DNA from: Streptomyces sp. NBC_00510
Lineage (GTDB): Bacteria > Actinomycetota > Actinomycetes > Streptomycetales > Streptomycetaceae
Assembly (NCBI GenBank): GCA_036013505.1
Contig: CP107851.1
Location: 2,294,001-2,358,000, forward strand
Reading direction: 5' to 3'
Length of the DNA stretch: 64,000 nt
In this document: positions 50,782 through 60,663 of the stretch, one piece after another
Layout: every line of letters starts with the position of its first letter
Numbering within the stretch: the first letter of the stretch is position 1
Notes under the pieces: generated by a model
Told to the model about the DNA's origin: nothing
What the model saw: the letters and a program-made list of their open reading frames with translations, nothing else
Databases searched by the model: none
Made by a program: the position numbers and the translations under genes

Positions 50782-53214
50782 GTGACCACCCCACCCCCGG
50801 AGCAGCCCTCCGGCGCAACTCAGCCCGAAGCCAATTCCGCCGAAGCACCCCCTTCCCTGCGCGACCTGATCCGGATCCGGCTGGCCGGTTCCTCCCTCGC
50901 CCCCGAGGCCCAGGCACTGCTGCTCGAATGCCTTGGTGAGGAAACGACCTCCTCGAGGGACCGCGCGTCGCGCGCCTACCTCCAGTCGGTCACCGTCAGC
51001 GGCTTCCGCGGAATCGGCCGCACCGCCCGGCTCCCGCTCAAGCCCGGCCCCGGCCTGACTCTGGTCGTCGGCCGCAATGGCTCCGGCAAGTCCAGCTTCG
51101 CCGAGGCCATCGAGATCGCGCTCACCGGTGACAACGCGCGCTGGAAGACCAGGTCCGACATCTGGCGGCGCAGCTGGCGCAACCTGCACGAGGGGAACGA
51201 CCCGCAAGTCGCCGTGGAGCTGCTGGTCGAGGGTGACACCGCGCCCAGCACCGTCTACCGCGCCTGGACCGGTCAGGACGTCGCCGAGTCGCATGCGGAG
51301 TGGGAGCGGCCCGGCCACGAATCCGCGCCGCTGACCGCACTGGGGTGGGAGCGGGACCTCGCCCATTACCGGCCGTTCCTCTCCTACTCCGAGCTCGGCG
51401 CGCTGATCGGCGGCAAGCCGAGCGAGATGTACGACGCGGTGGCGGCCATCCTCGGGCTGGAGCAGCTCGCGGGAGCCGACAAACGGCTGATGGACCAGTC
51501 GAAGGAGCTCGACGGCGCTCTCAAGCAGGCTGCTGCTGAACTTCCTGCGCTGATGGCGGAGTTGGGTTCCGTCGATGACCCGCGCGCCGCGGCGGCCGTA
51601 TCGGCGCTGAGCGGGCGTACGCAGGACTTCGACAAGGCCGCGGCGCTGGTGGCCGGACAGTCTGCCGTCGACGGTGACGCCCTCGCCGGACTGCGCCGCC
51701 TCGCCGATCTGACCGGTCCCGACCTCGCCGCGGTCGACGCGGCGGTGGCTCGGCTGCGCGAGGCGGCCGCGGGTGCCGAGGACGCACGGGCCACCTCGGC
51801 CGAGGACTCCTGGCAGCGTGCGGAGCTGTTGTCCGCGGCACTGGACCATCATCGCCGCCGCCCCGCCCGCCCCGACTGCCCGGTCTGCGGCAGCGAGGGC
51901 CGGATCGACGGCCGTTGGGCGGCGGCCGCCGCCGAGCAGGTCGATCGTTTGCGCGAGGAGGCCGAGGACGCCCGTGCCGCCCGCCGCGAGCTGAGTGACG
52001 CCGCCGCGGCCTTGCGGAACCTGGTCGTGCCTCCCCCGGCTTGGCTGCCACCCGACCTCTCCGACCTGTGGCGCGCATGGGCCGGCTGCCGCAGCCTCAC
52101 CGAAGCGAGGGCCGCCGAGCTGGCATCGCGCGCCGAGGCCAGCGCCGCCGCGCTGGCCGACGCCTGTCGCCTCACCTCCCAGCAGGCCGCCAAGCAGCTC
52201 GCGGAGCACGACGAGGAGTGGCGCGGCCACGCCGCCCGCCTCGCGGCCTGGCTGGAACGGGCCCGCACCGCGGAGGCCGGCCGCCCTCGCCTGAACCAGG
52301 TGAAAGCGGCCCGCAAATGGCTCAAGGACGCTCACGACGAGTTGCGCGCCGAACGGATGCGGCCCATAGCGAATGGCGCGCAGGCCACCTGGGCCGCGCT
52401 TCGGCAGCAGAGCAACGTCAGCCTCGGACCGGTGCAGCTCGGCGGTACCGGCACCCAGCGCCGCGTCGTCCTGGACGTCTCCGTCGACGACATCGACGCC
52501 CCCGCTCTCGGTGTGATGAGTCAGGGCGAGCTGCACTCCCTCGCGCTGTCCCTCTTCCTGCCCCGCACCACACTCGCGGAGAATCCCTTCCCTTTCCTGG
52601 TCATCGACGACCCTGTCCAGTCCATGGACCCTGCGAAGGTCGAGGGCCTGGCCACGGTCCTGTCCGCGCTCGCCCTGGAGCAGCAGGTCGTCGTCTTCAC
52701 ACATGACACCCGCCTCCCCCAGGCCTTGAAGTACCTGCGGCTGCCCGCCACCGTCCTGGAGGTCGTACGGCGCGAGCGGTCCGTCGTCCAGGTGAAACAG
52801 GGAGACGAACCGGTGAAACAGGCCCTGTACGACGCGAAGGCGCTCACGAAGGCCCGCAACATGCCTCCCGAGGTCGTCTCCCGGGTGCTCCCGGGCCTGT
52901 GCCGCACCGCACTGGAGGCCGCTTTCCTGCCCGCCGCCCGCCGTCGGCTGCTCCGCAGCGGCCGCGACCATGCCTCTGTCGAGCGGGAGATCTCCCGTGC
53001 GCACAAGCTGACCGAGCTCGCCGGTCTGGCCATGTACGGCGACCGGGCCCGCAGCGCCGACGTGCTCCGTGACCTCGAACGCGCCTACGGCAGCTGGGCC
53101 GCAGAACTGATCCGGCTATGCAACCGCGGCTCTCACGAAGCCGTACCAGTCCCCGATGTCGACGAGTTGATCGATGAGACCAAGCGGCTCGCCGGGAAGG
53201 TGCAAGAGCTGTGA
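50782..53214 (+). CDS. Rad50/SMC-like ATPase with CxxC hook
   Basis: An 810-residue ABC-type ATPase. GTG 50782 is chosen for AGGAG at 50771-50775; a longer frame overlaps the TerD gene. Residues 1-60 are a variable N-terminus, Walker A is VVGRNGSGKSSF (96-107), coiled-coil arms flank CPVCGSEG (C366, C369; a zinc-hook-like apex), the ABC signature is MSQGELHSLALSLFL (579-593) and Walker B is FLVIDDPVQSMDP (605-617). The D-loop and H-loop (VVFTHDTRLPQ) are present. The last 150 residues are helical. This resembles AAA_23/RecF-SMC ATPases of defence systems, but no Mre11-type nuclease accompanies it. Overlaps the next gene by four bases. Confidence 0.85.
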   Translation: MTTPPPEQPSGATQPEANSAEAPPSLRDLIRIRLAGSSLAPEAQALLLECLGEETTSSRDRASRAYLQSVTVSGFRGIGRTARLPLKPGPGLTLVVGRNGSGKSSFAEAIEIALTGDNARWKTRSDIWRRSWRNLHEGNDPQVAVELLVEGDTAPSTVYRAWTGQDVAESHAEWERPGHESAPLTALGWERDLAHYRPFLSYSELGALIGGKPSEMYDAVAAILGLEQLAGADKRLMDQSKELDGALKQAAAELPALMAELGSVDDPRAAAAVSALSGRTQDFDKAAALVAGQSAVDGDALAGLRRLADLTGPDLAAVDAAVARLREAAAGAEDARATSAEDSWQRAELLSAALDHHRRRPARPDCPVCGSEGRIDGRWAAAAAEQVDRLREEAEDARAARRELSDAAAALRNLVVPPPAWLPPDLSDLWRAWAGCRSLTEARAAELASRAEASAAALADACRLTSQQAAKQLAEHDEEWRGHAARLAAWLERARTAEAGRPRLNQVKAARKWLKDAHDELRAERMRPIANGAQATWAALRQQSNVSLGPVQLGGTGTQRRVVLDVSVDDIDAPALGVMSQGELHSLALSLFLPRTTLAENPFPFLVIDDPVQSMDPAKVEGLATVLSALALEQQVVVFTHDTRLPQALKYLRLPATVLEVVRRERSVVQVKQGDEPVKQALYDAKALTKARNMPPEVVSRVLPGLCRTALEAAFLPAARRRLLRSGRDHASVEREISRAHKLTELAGLAMYGDRARSADVLRDLERAYGSWAAELIRLCNRGSHEAVPVPDVDELIDETKRLAGKVQEL

Positions 53215-53699
53215 CCACCCCGACACCGAGGTTTTCGCCCACCCATCGACCGGCGCCCTCGGCCGTACCTCAGCCGACGCCGCCGCGACCAGCGCAGCCC
53301 AGCCCTGCCGCCGCGGCGCTCCCCACCTCCCCCATGGACCTCCTGTCGAGCACCGACCGGCTGCTCGGCTCTGCCCAGGTCACCAACTCCACAACTGGCG
53401 TCTGGCCGCGCGCCGCCGCTCTCCTGCTGCGCCTGGCCCTCGAGGAGGGACTGCGGCAGTACTGGCGCACCGTCCGCCCCGAACTGGCCCGCTGCCCGAC
53501 GCACGCGCAGGCACTCTGCCTTGAGTCGTACACAGGCGCTGAGCTCGCCCGCCGCTGGTCCGCCGTCTGGTCCGGCCTCAGCAAGGCCTGCCACTACCAC
53601 TCCTACGAACTCTCCCCCACCGCTGGTGAGCTGCGTGCCTGGCGCGACGAAGTGGCCGCACTGCTGGGCGCGCTTACACGGAAGGAGTCTCAAGGATGA
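53211..53699 (+). CDS. Small helical partner of the Rad50-like ATPase
   Basis: A 162-residue protein starting at GTG 53211, overlapping the ATPase stop. A Pro-rich disordered N-terminus of about 45 residues precedes a four-helix domain (AAALLLRLALEEGLRQYWR; ELARRWSAVWSGLSKACHYH; then AGELRAWRDEVAALLGAL). The pattern of an N-terminal helix pair and a Lys-Ala-Cys-His-Tyr-His-type helix resembles HEPN-like helical bundles, but the R-x4-6-H signature is not clear. Co-translation with the ATPase suggests they form a complex. Confidence 0.65.
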   Translation: MTTPTPRFSPTHRPAPSAVPQPTPPRPAQPSPAAAALPTSPMDLLSSTDRLLGSAQVTNSTTGVWPRAAALLLRLALEEGLRQYWRTVRPELARCPTHAQALCLESYTGAELARRWSAVWSGLSKACHYHSYELSPTAGELRAWRDEVAALLGALTRKESQG

Positions 53700-53713
53700 C
53701 CGAGTTCAGCGGC

Positions 53714-53738
53714 TGTGCCTGCGTCAGACGCAGGCACA
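53714..53738 (+). terminator. Near-perfect hairpin after the ATPase-partner operon
   Basis: TGTGCCTGCGTC (53714-53725) and GACGCAGGCACA (53727-53738) pair over 12 bases around a single A. It starts 14 bases after the stop codon. It lacks a T-run but is well placed to end the transcript. The following sequence up to 54028 holds no convincing gene. Confidence 0.6.
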
Positions 53739-54028
53739 CTCCATAGGCGTACGTATGCCGAACCGACCTTATGGGTCTGCCATTTCCGCCGCAGGGTACC
53801 GCGCACAGGAGAGATCGCCCGCCAAGCACTCACGCACATGACGTCCAGGCACGGGATCGGCCCCACCCACGCCCAGGTCCGCACCAGGCGGGCGGAGGTC
53901 GGGGAGCTGGTCCAGGCATTGGCCGCCTGACTGCTTGCTACCAGCTGGTCTCTGATAGTTCTTTCGCCGGGGTACGGGCAATAGCCCGGTGCGGCACCTG
54001 GGGAGGTGCTGCAAGGGAGGGGATGTAC

Positions 54029-57000
54029 ATGGGAACCACCACGCGCAGCGAGATCATCACCGAAGAACAGAAGGCGGTGGACCGCGCCTACGACTGCTAC
54101 GCCGAGCGGCTGGCCGAACTAACCGGAGGATCGGTCGCCTCGGCATCCGCCAGTGGCAAGGACAGTGTGTCCAACCGTCTCGCGGCTGAGGAGCGGGCCG
54201 CCGACTACGGCGGACTCGGTAATGAATCACTCGTCATCAGCCGCATCGATGAACGGTGCGCTGACGGTGGCGAACCCGACACCTGGTACGTCGGTCGCCG
54301 TGCCGTCTCCGACGTCCACACCCGTGACGCCGTCGTCGTCCTGTGGACAAGCCCGCTCGCGAAGAAGTGGTACGAGGCGCAGCCCGATGCTCCAGGGGAT
54401 GTGCTCCTCCGCCGGCAACTGCGTTGCACGGAGCATGTCGTCGATGACTTCTTCGACGAGATCGCCGTCCCCGGCCTGAGGCCCGCCACAGGTGACGCCG
54501 GTCCGGTCACCGATGGGGTCACCGTTGCACAGCAGGAGGACAAGGCAGGCAAGCCCGCTCTCACTCCGACCGACATCGCCGGCCTCCACCGGCGAAAGCC
54601 GCAGCAGCCGGACGATTTCCTCCTGCGCGAGCTCCAGCGCTCTCGCAGCGGCAGCATGCGGGACATCGTCGAGACCATACGACGCGACCAGATGGCTTTG
54701 GTCACCGGATGGCCCTCCGACATCCTGGTGGTGCAGGGCGGTCCGGGTACCGGAAAGTCCGCGGTCGGTCTCCTGGCTCGTCAACAATGAGCACTTCAAG
54801 GCGCAGGAAGTCCTCGTTGTCGGCCCCCATCAGCGGTTCCTGGACTACGTGAGCCGGGTCCTGCCCACCCTCGGCACCCGGAACGTCAACGCCGTGCAGA
54901 TGACCCGCCTGTGGGAAGGCGAGATCCTCGGCACTGACTCGCCGTGGGCTCGGGCTGTGAAGTCCGACGAGCGCATGGCGGCCGTCCTGCGGCGGCGCGT
55001 GGAGATCGAGTGCCGACCTGAGGCCGTCGACGAGTTCACCAGCACCCCCTCCTACGAAGGGGCCAAGCCGGAGGTCACCGTCTCGGTCGGCAGCACCACC
55101 CTGCGTATCCCAGGGCCCGAGGTACTCGCCCTCCTCGAGGACGTGCGCGAGAGCGACGGCTCCTACCGTGAGCGCCGCGACCGCTTCCGCAGCCTGCTCG
55201 TCGACCGCCTGCTGCAGGAACTCGTCGCCGTCGCGCCGCGCCGCAGCCGGGACGACACGATCCGCCGCGATCTTGAACGCAACCGCCAAGTCGAGCGCCT
55301 GATCGAGCGCGTCTGGCCGTCACCGGGCGCCAGGGAGGCGTTGCGCACCCTCTACGACTCGCAAGACCTCTTGCGCACCTGCGCCGAGGGCATTCTCGAC
55401 GAGGAAGAACAGGCCTCTCTGCACCGTGCCCGGGCTGAGAAGGCCGAGACAGAACCCTGGACCCTCGACGACCACGTCTGCCTCGAAGAACTGCAGTACC
55501 TCATCACTGGGGAGACGCCGCAACGGTACGGGCACATCGTCTGCGACGAGGCACAGGACCTCACGCCCATGCAGGCTCGCTCACTGCGCCGGCGTTCCGC
55601 CGTGAACGGCTCCATGACGGTCCTGGGCGACCTCGCCCAGGCCACCGGCCCCCACGCCTACACCGACTGGGACCGCCTCGGCGACCTCCTCTCCGATCAC
55701 GGCGACTGGCACGTCGCCGAGCTGAACACCAGCTACCGCGTGCCCGCCGAGATCATGGACTTCGTCGCGCCCCTGGCCCGCACGATCGCACCCACGCTGC
55801 CCCATCCACAGGCGGTACGGGAGGCCGGAGCGGACGCCGTACGGACGATGGCGACCGAGCCGTGGAAGCTCCTCGACGAGACAGTCGCCCAGGTCACTCG
55901 TCTCGTCGGGACCAGCGACGGGAACATGCTGCGTTCCGTCGCTGTCATCGTTCCCGACGATTCGGGCTGGCTGGACGAGATCGGCCTCCGCCTGGACCAG
56001 GCCCACGGCATCACCGCCCAAGAACGTGAGGCGGTGTCCGTCCTGGCTGCCGCTCAGGCCAAGGGCATGGAATACGACCACGTGCTCGTCGTCGAACCGG
56101 CCACCATCGCCGACCGCGGCCCGGCCGGACTGCGCCAGCTCTACGTCGCCCTCACCCGCAGCACCCAGAGCCTCACTGTCCTCCACTCCTCCCCCCTCCC
56201 GGAGTCGCTCACGAACAGCGACGGCGCCACCAACCATGCGCCCGACGAATCCCCTGCGCAGGGCACGGGCGACGTGCCCGACATCGGCACGGACATACGA
56301 GTCCGGGTGATCGGCACAGGACCCGGCGGCCGCTACAAGGTCAAGGCTCTGTCCCCCGCCGTCCAGGGCCCCCTCTTCCTGACCGTCCGCCACGGCTCGG
56401 TTCCTCCGCGCCCTGGCGATGAACTGGACTGCTGGGTGTTCGCCCACGAGACCAATCACTCGGTACTCACGGCCGATCCGCGCGGCCGCCAGCCCATCTC
56501 ACGCCGGATGGCGGAACGCTATGTGCCGGCCCTCGGAGTTCTCGACGAGCTGATCAGCGGCGCCGACGCCATCCCGGAGAACGCCCGCGATCACCTCTCC
56601 GAACTCAAGGGGATGGCCAACCGCATCCTGCGCCGTGACCAGGCGGACTGGGTGGACGTGCAGCGCATCCTCGGCTCCCCGGACCGTCATCGTCTGCGAC
56701 TCCTGCGCGACCTCGCGGGACGCACCAACCGCGCGCTCAAGGACGACGACCTGGACCTGACCCAGCTCCAGAACGAGCTGACCCGCTCCGGCTGGGCGCA
56801 AGCCCTGGCCGACGCCCGGGAAACGCTCCAGCACCGACTGGCCGCCATGGTCGAACCGGAATCCGAGCAGGCGCCCGCCCCCGCTGAGCAGCACCCCGAT
56901 CCGAAGGAAGCCGAGTCCGTGACCACCGTCGATGACACCCCTGCGACACCGGCAGCACCCGCTAAGGATCTCCTGCACGCGCTGGAGGCCGCGGCGGCCG

Positions 57001-57380
57001 AGGACCGCGCCTGCAAGAAGCACGAAGCGGTCCGCCACGCCCTGATGTCGGCCCTGCTGTGGGCCGACCTCCTGCCGACCGACTCCCCGGTCATCGATGT
57101 CAGCCGCGTCGCCGACGACGGCCACTTCCTCTACGAGGTCCTCGGTGCCGGCCGCTCCACCTACGCCGACCTCCGCTCGGGAGCCACCCGCCTCCTGGAG
57201 ATCAACCACACCCTGTCGACTCCTGCCGACCGCCTCTACCTGGTCCTCTCGGAGCCGCCCGCCGAGGACTGGTCGGGCGACGCCGTGCACGGCGTCTTCG
57301 GCGTCCACGTCATATGGCGCACGCGGGACAGCTGGGGCGGCCAGGAGGCGGAAACCGCCCTGGGCGCCGGCCAGGGATGA
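54029..57380 (+). pseudogene. HelD/UvrD-type helicase split by a frameshift
   Basis: The N-terminal part starts at ATG 54029 (GGGAGGGG upstream) and runs through Walker A (QGGPGTGKS, residues about 236-244), then hits TGA at 54788-54790. The rest (VNNEHFKAQEVLVVGPHQRF onward) continues in another frame to 57380. The join at about 54770-54775 lacks a few residues of the usual GLHRxAWL helix, as if 3n+2 bases were lost. The second part has VCDEAQDLTPMQ (Walker B), SYRVPAEIM, AQAKGMEYDHVLVV and YVALTRSTQSL, typical for HelD/HelR RNA-polymerase-recycling helicases. A C-terminal domain (FLYEVLGAGRSTYADLRS) resembles restriction-type folds with the catalytic Lys replaced. Real mutation or sequence error cannot be told apart here. 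Confidence 0.82.
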
Positions 57381-57470
57381 ACCTAGGCGGAGATGCGCCG
57401 GCCCATGCATGTGACAGCGCCAAAGACGAAGGACTTGCGCACCAACCATCACCCCCGGAGGAAGATCGCA

Positions 57471-57701
57471 ATGGGGATGTACCCCATGCCCACACCCAAG
57501 ACCTGTCCAGGCTGCGGACGGTCCCTCCAGGAACCGCCCGCAGCGCTGAGAGTGGCTGTGAAGGGCTTTCCCGCCGAAGTTGCCTATGGGACGAACCCCG
57601 TGTGCGGTGCCCGCTGGCACGTGTGGGACAAGACATCCCCCCTCCGCATGCTCGCGCAGCAACACGTCGATGCGGCCGGTCTCTCTGAGACAGCGTCGTA
57701 G
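57471..57701 (+). CDS. Small zinc-ribbon-like protein
   Basis: A 76-residue protein from ATG 57471 with GGAGGAA at 57457-57463. It begins with MGMYPMPTPKTCPGCGRSLQ; C-P-G-C near residue 12 and a further cysteine (NPVCGARW) suggest partial zinc binding. It follows the broken helicase gene by 90 bases in the same direction. Function unknown. Confidence 0.55.
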   Translation: MGMYPMPTPKTCPGCGRSLQEPPAALRVAVKGFPAEVAYGTNPVCGARWHVWDKTSPLRMLAQQHVDAAGLSETAS

Positions 57702-57832
57702 CCATACTGCGACCGCGGCGTCAGCGCCGCCGGGTACGGTGTCGAACATGACGATGCCGATCTCGTTTCCCGGACGCCAGCGCAGCGCACCTTCGGAGGC
57801 TAGCTTCCTACAGGGGCAGTGATCTTATTGAG

Positions 57833-57861
57833 CCGGGAGGTAGCTCCTCAATGCCTCCCGG
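57833..57861 (+). terminator. Bidirectional hairpin between convergent genes
   Basis: CCGGGAGG (57833-57840) pairs with CCTCCCGG (57854-57861). It lies six bases from the stop of the convergent TPR gene and downstream of the helicase-region genes, so it probably stops transcription from both sides. ATCTTATTGAG precedes the stem, giving the minus strand a short AT-rich tail. Confidence 0.65.
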
Positions 57862-57867
57862 TATCCG

Positions 57868-60378
57868 TCAACAGGTGAGGTCTTTGATGCGTGCCCGGGT
57901 TCTTTGGGCCTGGTCGGGTCGGTCGAGGGCGTAAAACAGGGTCGCGGTCAGCTCAAGGTCGGAGATCAAGGAGGCGGTGTGCATGCCGGGATCGGTCTCG
58001 GCGAGGCGTTCGCGCAGCGGGACGGCCCGGCCGACGGCGCCGAGAGCTTCCAGGGGACGTGCATCGGCGAGCAGGTAGACAGCGAGATCGTGGTGGAGTT
58101 GGGCGAGCCAGAGCAGGTAGGGGTGGTCGGTTTCGTTTTCGATCGGGCCGAGCAGATCGATGGCGTGCCGGGCCAGATGGATCGCGTCCTTGGTTCGGCC
58201 GCAGCGGTGCAGTGCGAGGGCCCCTCGGCAGTGGATCATGGCGCGTGCGTGTGGGTCCTCGGGGACGGCCTTGGCGCTGCGAGTAAAGGACTCGATGGCG
58301 TCCTGCGCAGCACCGATGTCCAGCTGGAGTCCGCCCAGATCGCCAAGGGCCATGCCCAGTTGGAGGGGCTCGGTTCCCGGGTGCGTCTCAAGCACGGTAA
58401 CGCGCAGTCGCGCGGCCTCGGCCGCGGTGGTCAGTTCGTCGGCCTGGGCACCGCAGTGCATCAGGGTTACCAGGGCTCTCAGCAGGTGCGCGTGGTGCGC
58501 GACCGGGTCGGCCTGCCACTGGCGGTGCAGGATCGCCGCGGCGCGGGACGCACAGGCGAAGGCCTCGGCGTTTTCCCTCAATCGGCCCTGGCTGACGGCG
58601 AGGTTGTGGAGCACGTCGCTCAGCTGGGTTTCCTGGTGCGGCGCGAGCGGTGCGTGACCGTCGTAGACCGCGACGGCTTCGCGGAAGTTTTCGGCGGCCT
58701 GCCGGTGGCGGTTGAGTCGGGCCAGGGCGACGCCGACGAGGTACAGGGCGCTGCCGCGGCCGATGCTGTCGGCGGGCCACAGCGCGTTGGCCCGGGCGGC
58801 CGCGGCGGCAGCCTCCTCGGGGCGGTCCAGGCCGAGTAGGCGGTTGGCAAGGGTGTTCCAGGCGTGCGCCAGGCCACCGGGGACGTCGGGGTTGTCGTCG
58901 CCCGCGTCGGCGAGCGCGGTCCACAGGCCGACGGCGGCACGGCTGGCCTGTTCGGCCTCTTCCGCGCGTCCGACACTGGCCAGGCAGGTGGCCAAGGTCT
59001 CCTGTGCGCGGGCATGTACGGCGCTGCCGTGGTCATATGCCGAGGCAACGGACACGTGGTGCTCGGCGATGGGCAGGGCTTGGTCCTGTGCCCCGATGCG
59101 CAGGCAGAGTTCGGCATACACGCCCAGGGCGTGGCAGTAGGGAGGTGCCCAGTCGGGATCGGCGGCGGCCAGTTGTCGGTAGGGCGTCAGGGCGAGGGCT
59201 ACGGCGGTGGCCGCGTCACCAACGCGGGTGAGGTCAGCCAGGCGCCCGTGCAGGGTCATGAGCTGGACGGCCAGTTCCTCCAGCCATGGGGCGGGGGCGT
59301 GCTCGACGATGGTGGCGTAGGCGGACAGGAGTCCGTCGACCGTGGTGTCGTCCCAGTCCTCGGAGTCGCCCGGGTGGTCCAGGATGCGGCGGCTGTGCAG
59401 CCACAGCGCCAAGAGCTGGAGGAAGGAATTTTCCGTCCGGTCTGCCGCCTCGAGGGCCTCGGCGGCCAGCGCGAGGGCTTCATCGTGTTCTTTGGCGTCG
59501 GCCAGCAGGTCGGAGGTCAGCTCCAGGGCCGTCACCAGCGTCCCAAGGTGCGGGAGGGAGGAGGAGGCGGCGATGCGCAGCAAGTCCAGGCACTGGCGTC
59601 CGGCGGCCACGGCATCGTCGAGGCGGTCCAGGAGTGTCAGGGCGCGGATGCGCAGCCAGTGGGCGTAGGCGAGATCGGGCAGTGTCCCGTCGCGGTATGG
59701 TGCGAAGTCGGCCATGGGGCCGAGCACGCCGACGGCTCGGTCGGCGGCGGTGAGGGCATCGGTGGCCGTGTCGGGCTGCTCGAGCAGCATGTCGGCCAGA
59801 CGGATGCAGGTGATGGCTACGTTGCCTTCGAATCCGGAGGAAGCGGCGGCGCAGCGCTCGTAGGTGGCCAGCGCCTGCCGGCGTATCTGGATGCCGTCCT
59901 GGAGTTGGCCGAGTTCGCCGAGGCAGCCGCCCAGGTCGAGCAGGGCCCGTGCGTACAGGGCGAGGCCGTCCAACGCCTCGCGGTCCGTGGCAAGGCGATC
60001 GGTGTTGATCTCGGGGGCAGCACAGGGGCCAAGCAGTGTGACGCATTCCCGCAGTGGCACGACCGCGTCGCCGGGGCGGCCGGCTTCGGCCAGAGTGGCG
60101 GCCAGGATGCCCAGGGCGTTGGCGAACTCCAGCGGGTCACGCTGGCGGTGGAGGCGCAGCAGATCCACAACGAGCTCGCGGGCCTGCAGGTACTCGTCGC
60201 GGGCACCAAGTCTGTCGAACGCCAGCGACAGATCGATGGCGTGGTCCACCGAGACCGGCAACGCGGCGGGCAGGAGCGGCAGCGGCTGCTGCACGGGTAC
60301 ACCAAGTGCGATCGCACGCTGTTCCAGCGCCGAGGCCCGGTCGGCGAAGGCAACAAGGTCCGTTTCCAACGAGTGCAT
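57868..60378 (-). CDS. Large tetratricopeptide-repeat protein
   Basis: An 836-residue protein almost wholly made of TPR-like helix pairs. Typical units are LGILAATLAEAGRPGDAVVP, LLDLGGCLGELGQLQDGIQI, ATCLASVGRAEEAEQASRAA and LVGVALARLNRHRQAAENFR. No enzymatic domain, signal peptide or membrane segment is visible. ATG 60378 is selected because GGAG lies six bases upstream; a TTG at 60390 is in frame. TPR arrays of this size usually act as protein-protein scaffolds or regulators (as in NB-ARC/TPR proteins, whose ATPase domain is absent here). It may belong with the DUF3293 gene 285 bases upstream on the same strand. Confidence 0.82.
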   Translation of the reverse strand: MHSLETDLVAFADRASALEQRAIALGVPVQQPLPLLPAALPVSVDHAIDLSLAFDRLGARDEYLQARELVVDLLRLHRQRDPLEFANALGILAATLAEAGRPGDAVVPLRECVTLLGPCAAPEINTDRLATDREALDGLALYARALLDLGGCLGELGQLQDGIQIRRQALATYERCAAASSGFEGNVAITCIRLADMLLEQPDTATDALTAADRAVGVLGPMADFAPYRDGTLPDLAYAHWLRIRALTLLDRLDDAVAAGRQCLDLLRIAASSSLPHLGTLVTALELTSDLLADAKEHDEALALAAEALEAADRTENSFLQLLALWLHSRRILDHPGDSEDWDDTTVDGLLSAYATIVEHAPAPWLEELAVQLMTLHGRLADLTRVGDAATAVALALTPYRQLAAADPDWAPPYCHALGVYAELCLRIGAQDQALPIAEHHVSVASAYDHGSAVHARAQETLATCLASVGRAEEAEQASRAAVGLWTALADAGDDNPDVPGGLAHAWNTLANRLLGLDRPEEAAAAAARANALWPADSIGRGSALYLVGVALARLNRHRQAAENFREAVAVYDGHAPLAPHQETQLSDVLHNLAVSQGRLRENAEAFACASRAAAILHRQWQADPVAHHAHLLRALVTLMHCGAQADELTTAAEAARLRVTVLETHPGTEPLQLGMALGDLGGLQLDIGAAQDAIESFTRSAKAVPEDPHARAMIHCRGALALHRCGRTKDAIHLARHAIDLLGPIENETDHPYLLWLAQLHHDLAVYLLADARPLEALGAVGRAVPLRERLAETDPGMHTASLISDLELTATLFYALDRPDQAQRTRARIKDLTC

Positions 60379-60663
60379 GGTCGGCTCCAATCAGGGATCT
60401 GAACAAAGAGGAAGGCTCGAGTCCGGGGGCGCACGTGGCGAATGGCGAAGCAGGTGAGCTCCGGCGAAACTGGCGGCCTTCCACAGGGGAGAGACGGCCG
60501 TCGGTACCGAGGCAGCTAAGAGCAGCAGCAACGGTGCTCTCGCACTGTGGGGCGTCGGCGCGAAGGTAGAAGCGAGGGGCGCCAGGAGCTGGCAAGGGCA
60601 GCCGCAGCACGTTCTGTTCGGGGCGCAGGCGTCGCGTTCGCGGGAACGACCGATATCCGGGGT

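Noticed and set aside
53696..53930. Small frames after the ATPase partner gene
   Set aside because: A 16-codon frame overlaps the stop and runs into the hairpin; the 71-codon frame at 53715 covers the hairpin and has no ribosome-binding site.
54029..57380. Programmed frameshift or rifampicin-resistance HelR call
   Set aside because: No slippery sequence is visible and residues appear to be missing at the join. HelD-type similarity is clear, but a specific rifamycin role cannot be read from the sequence.
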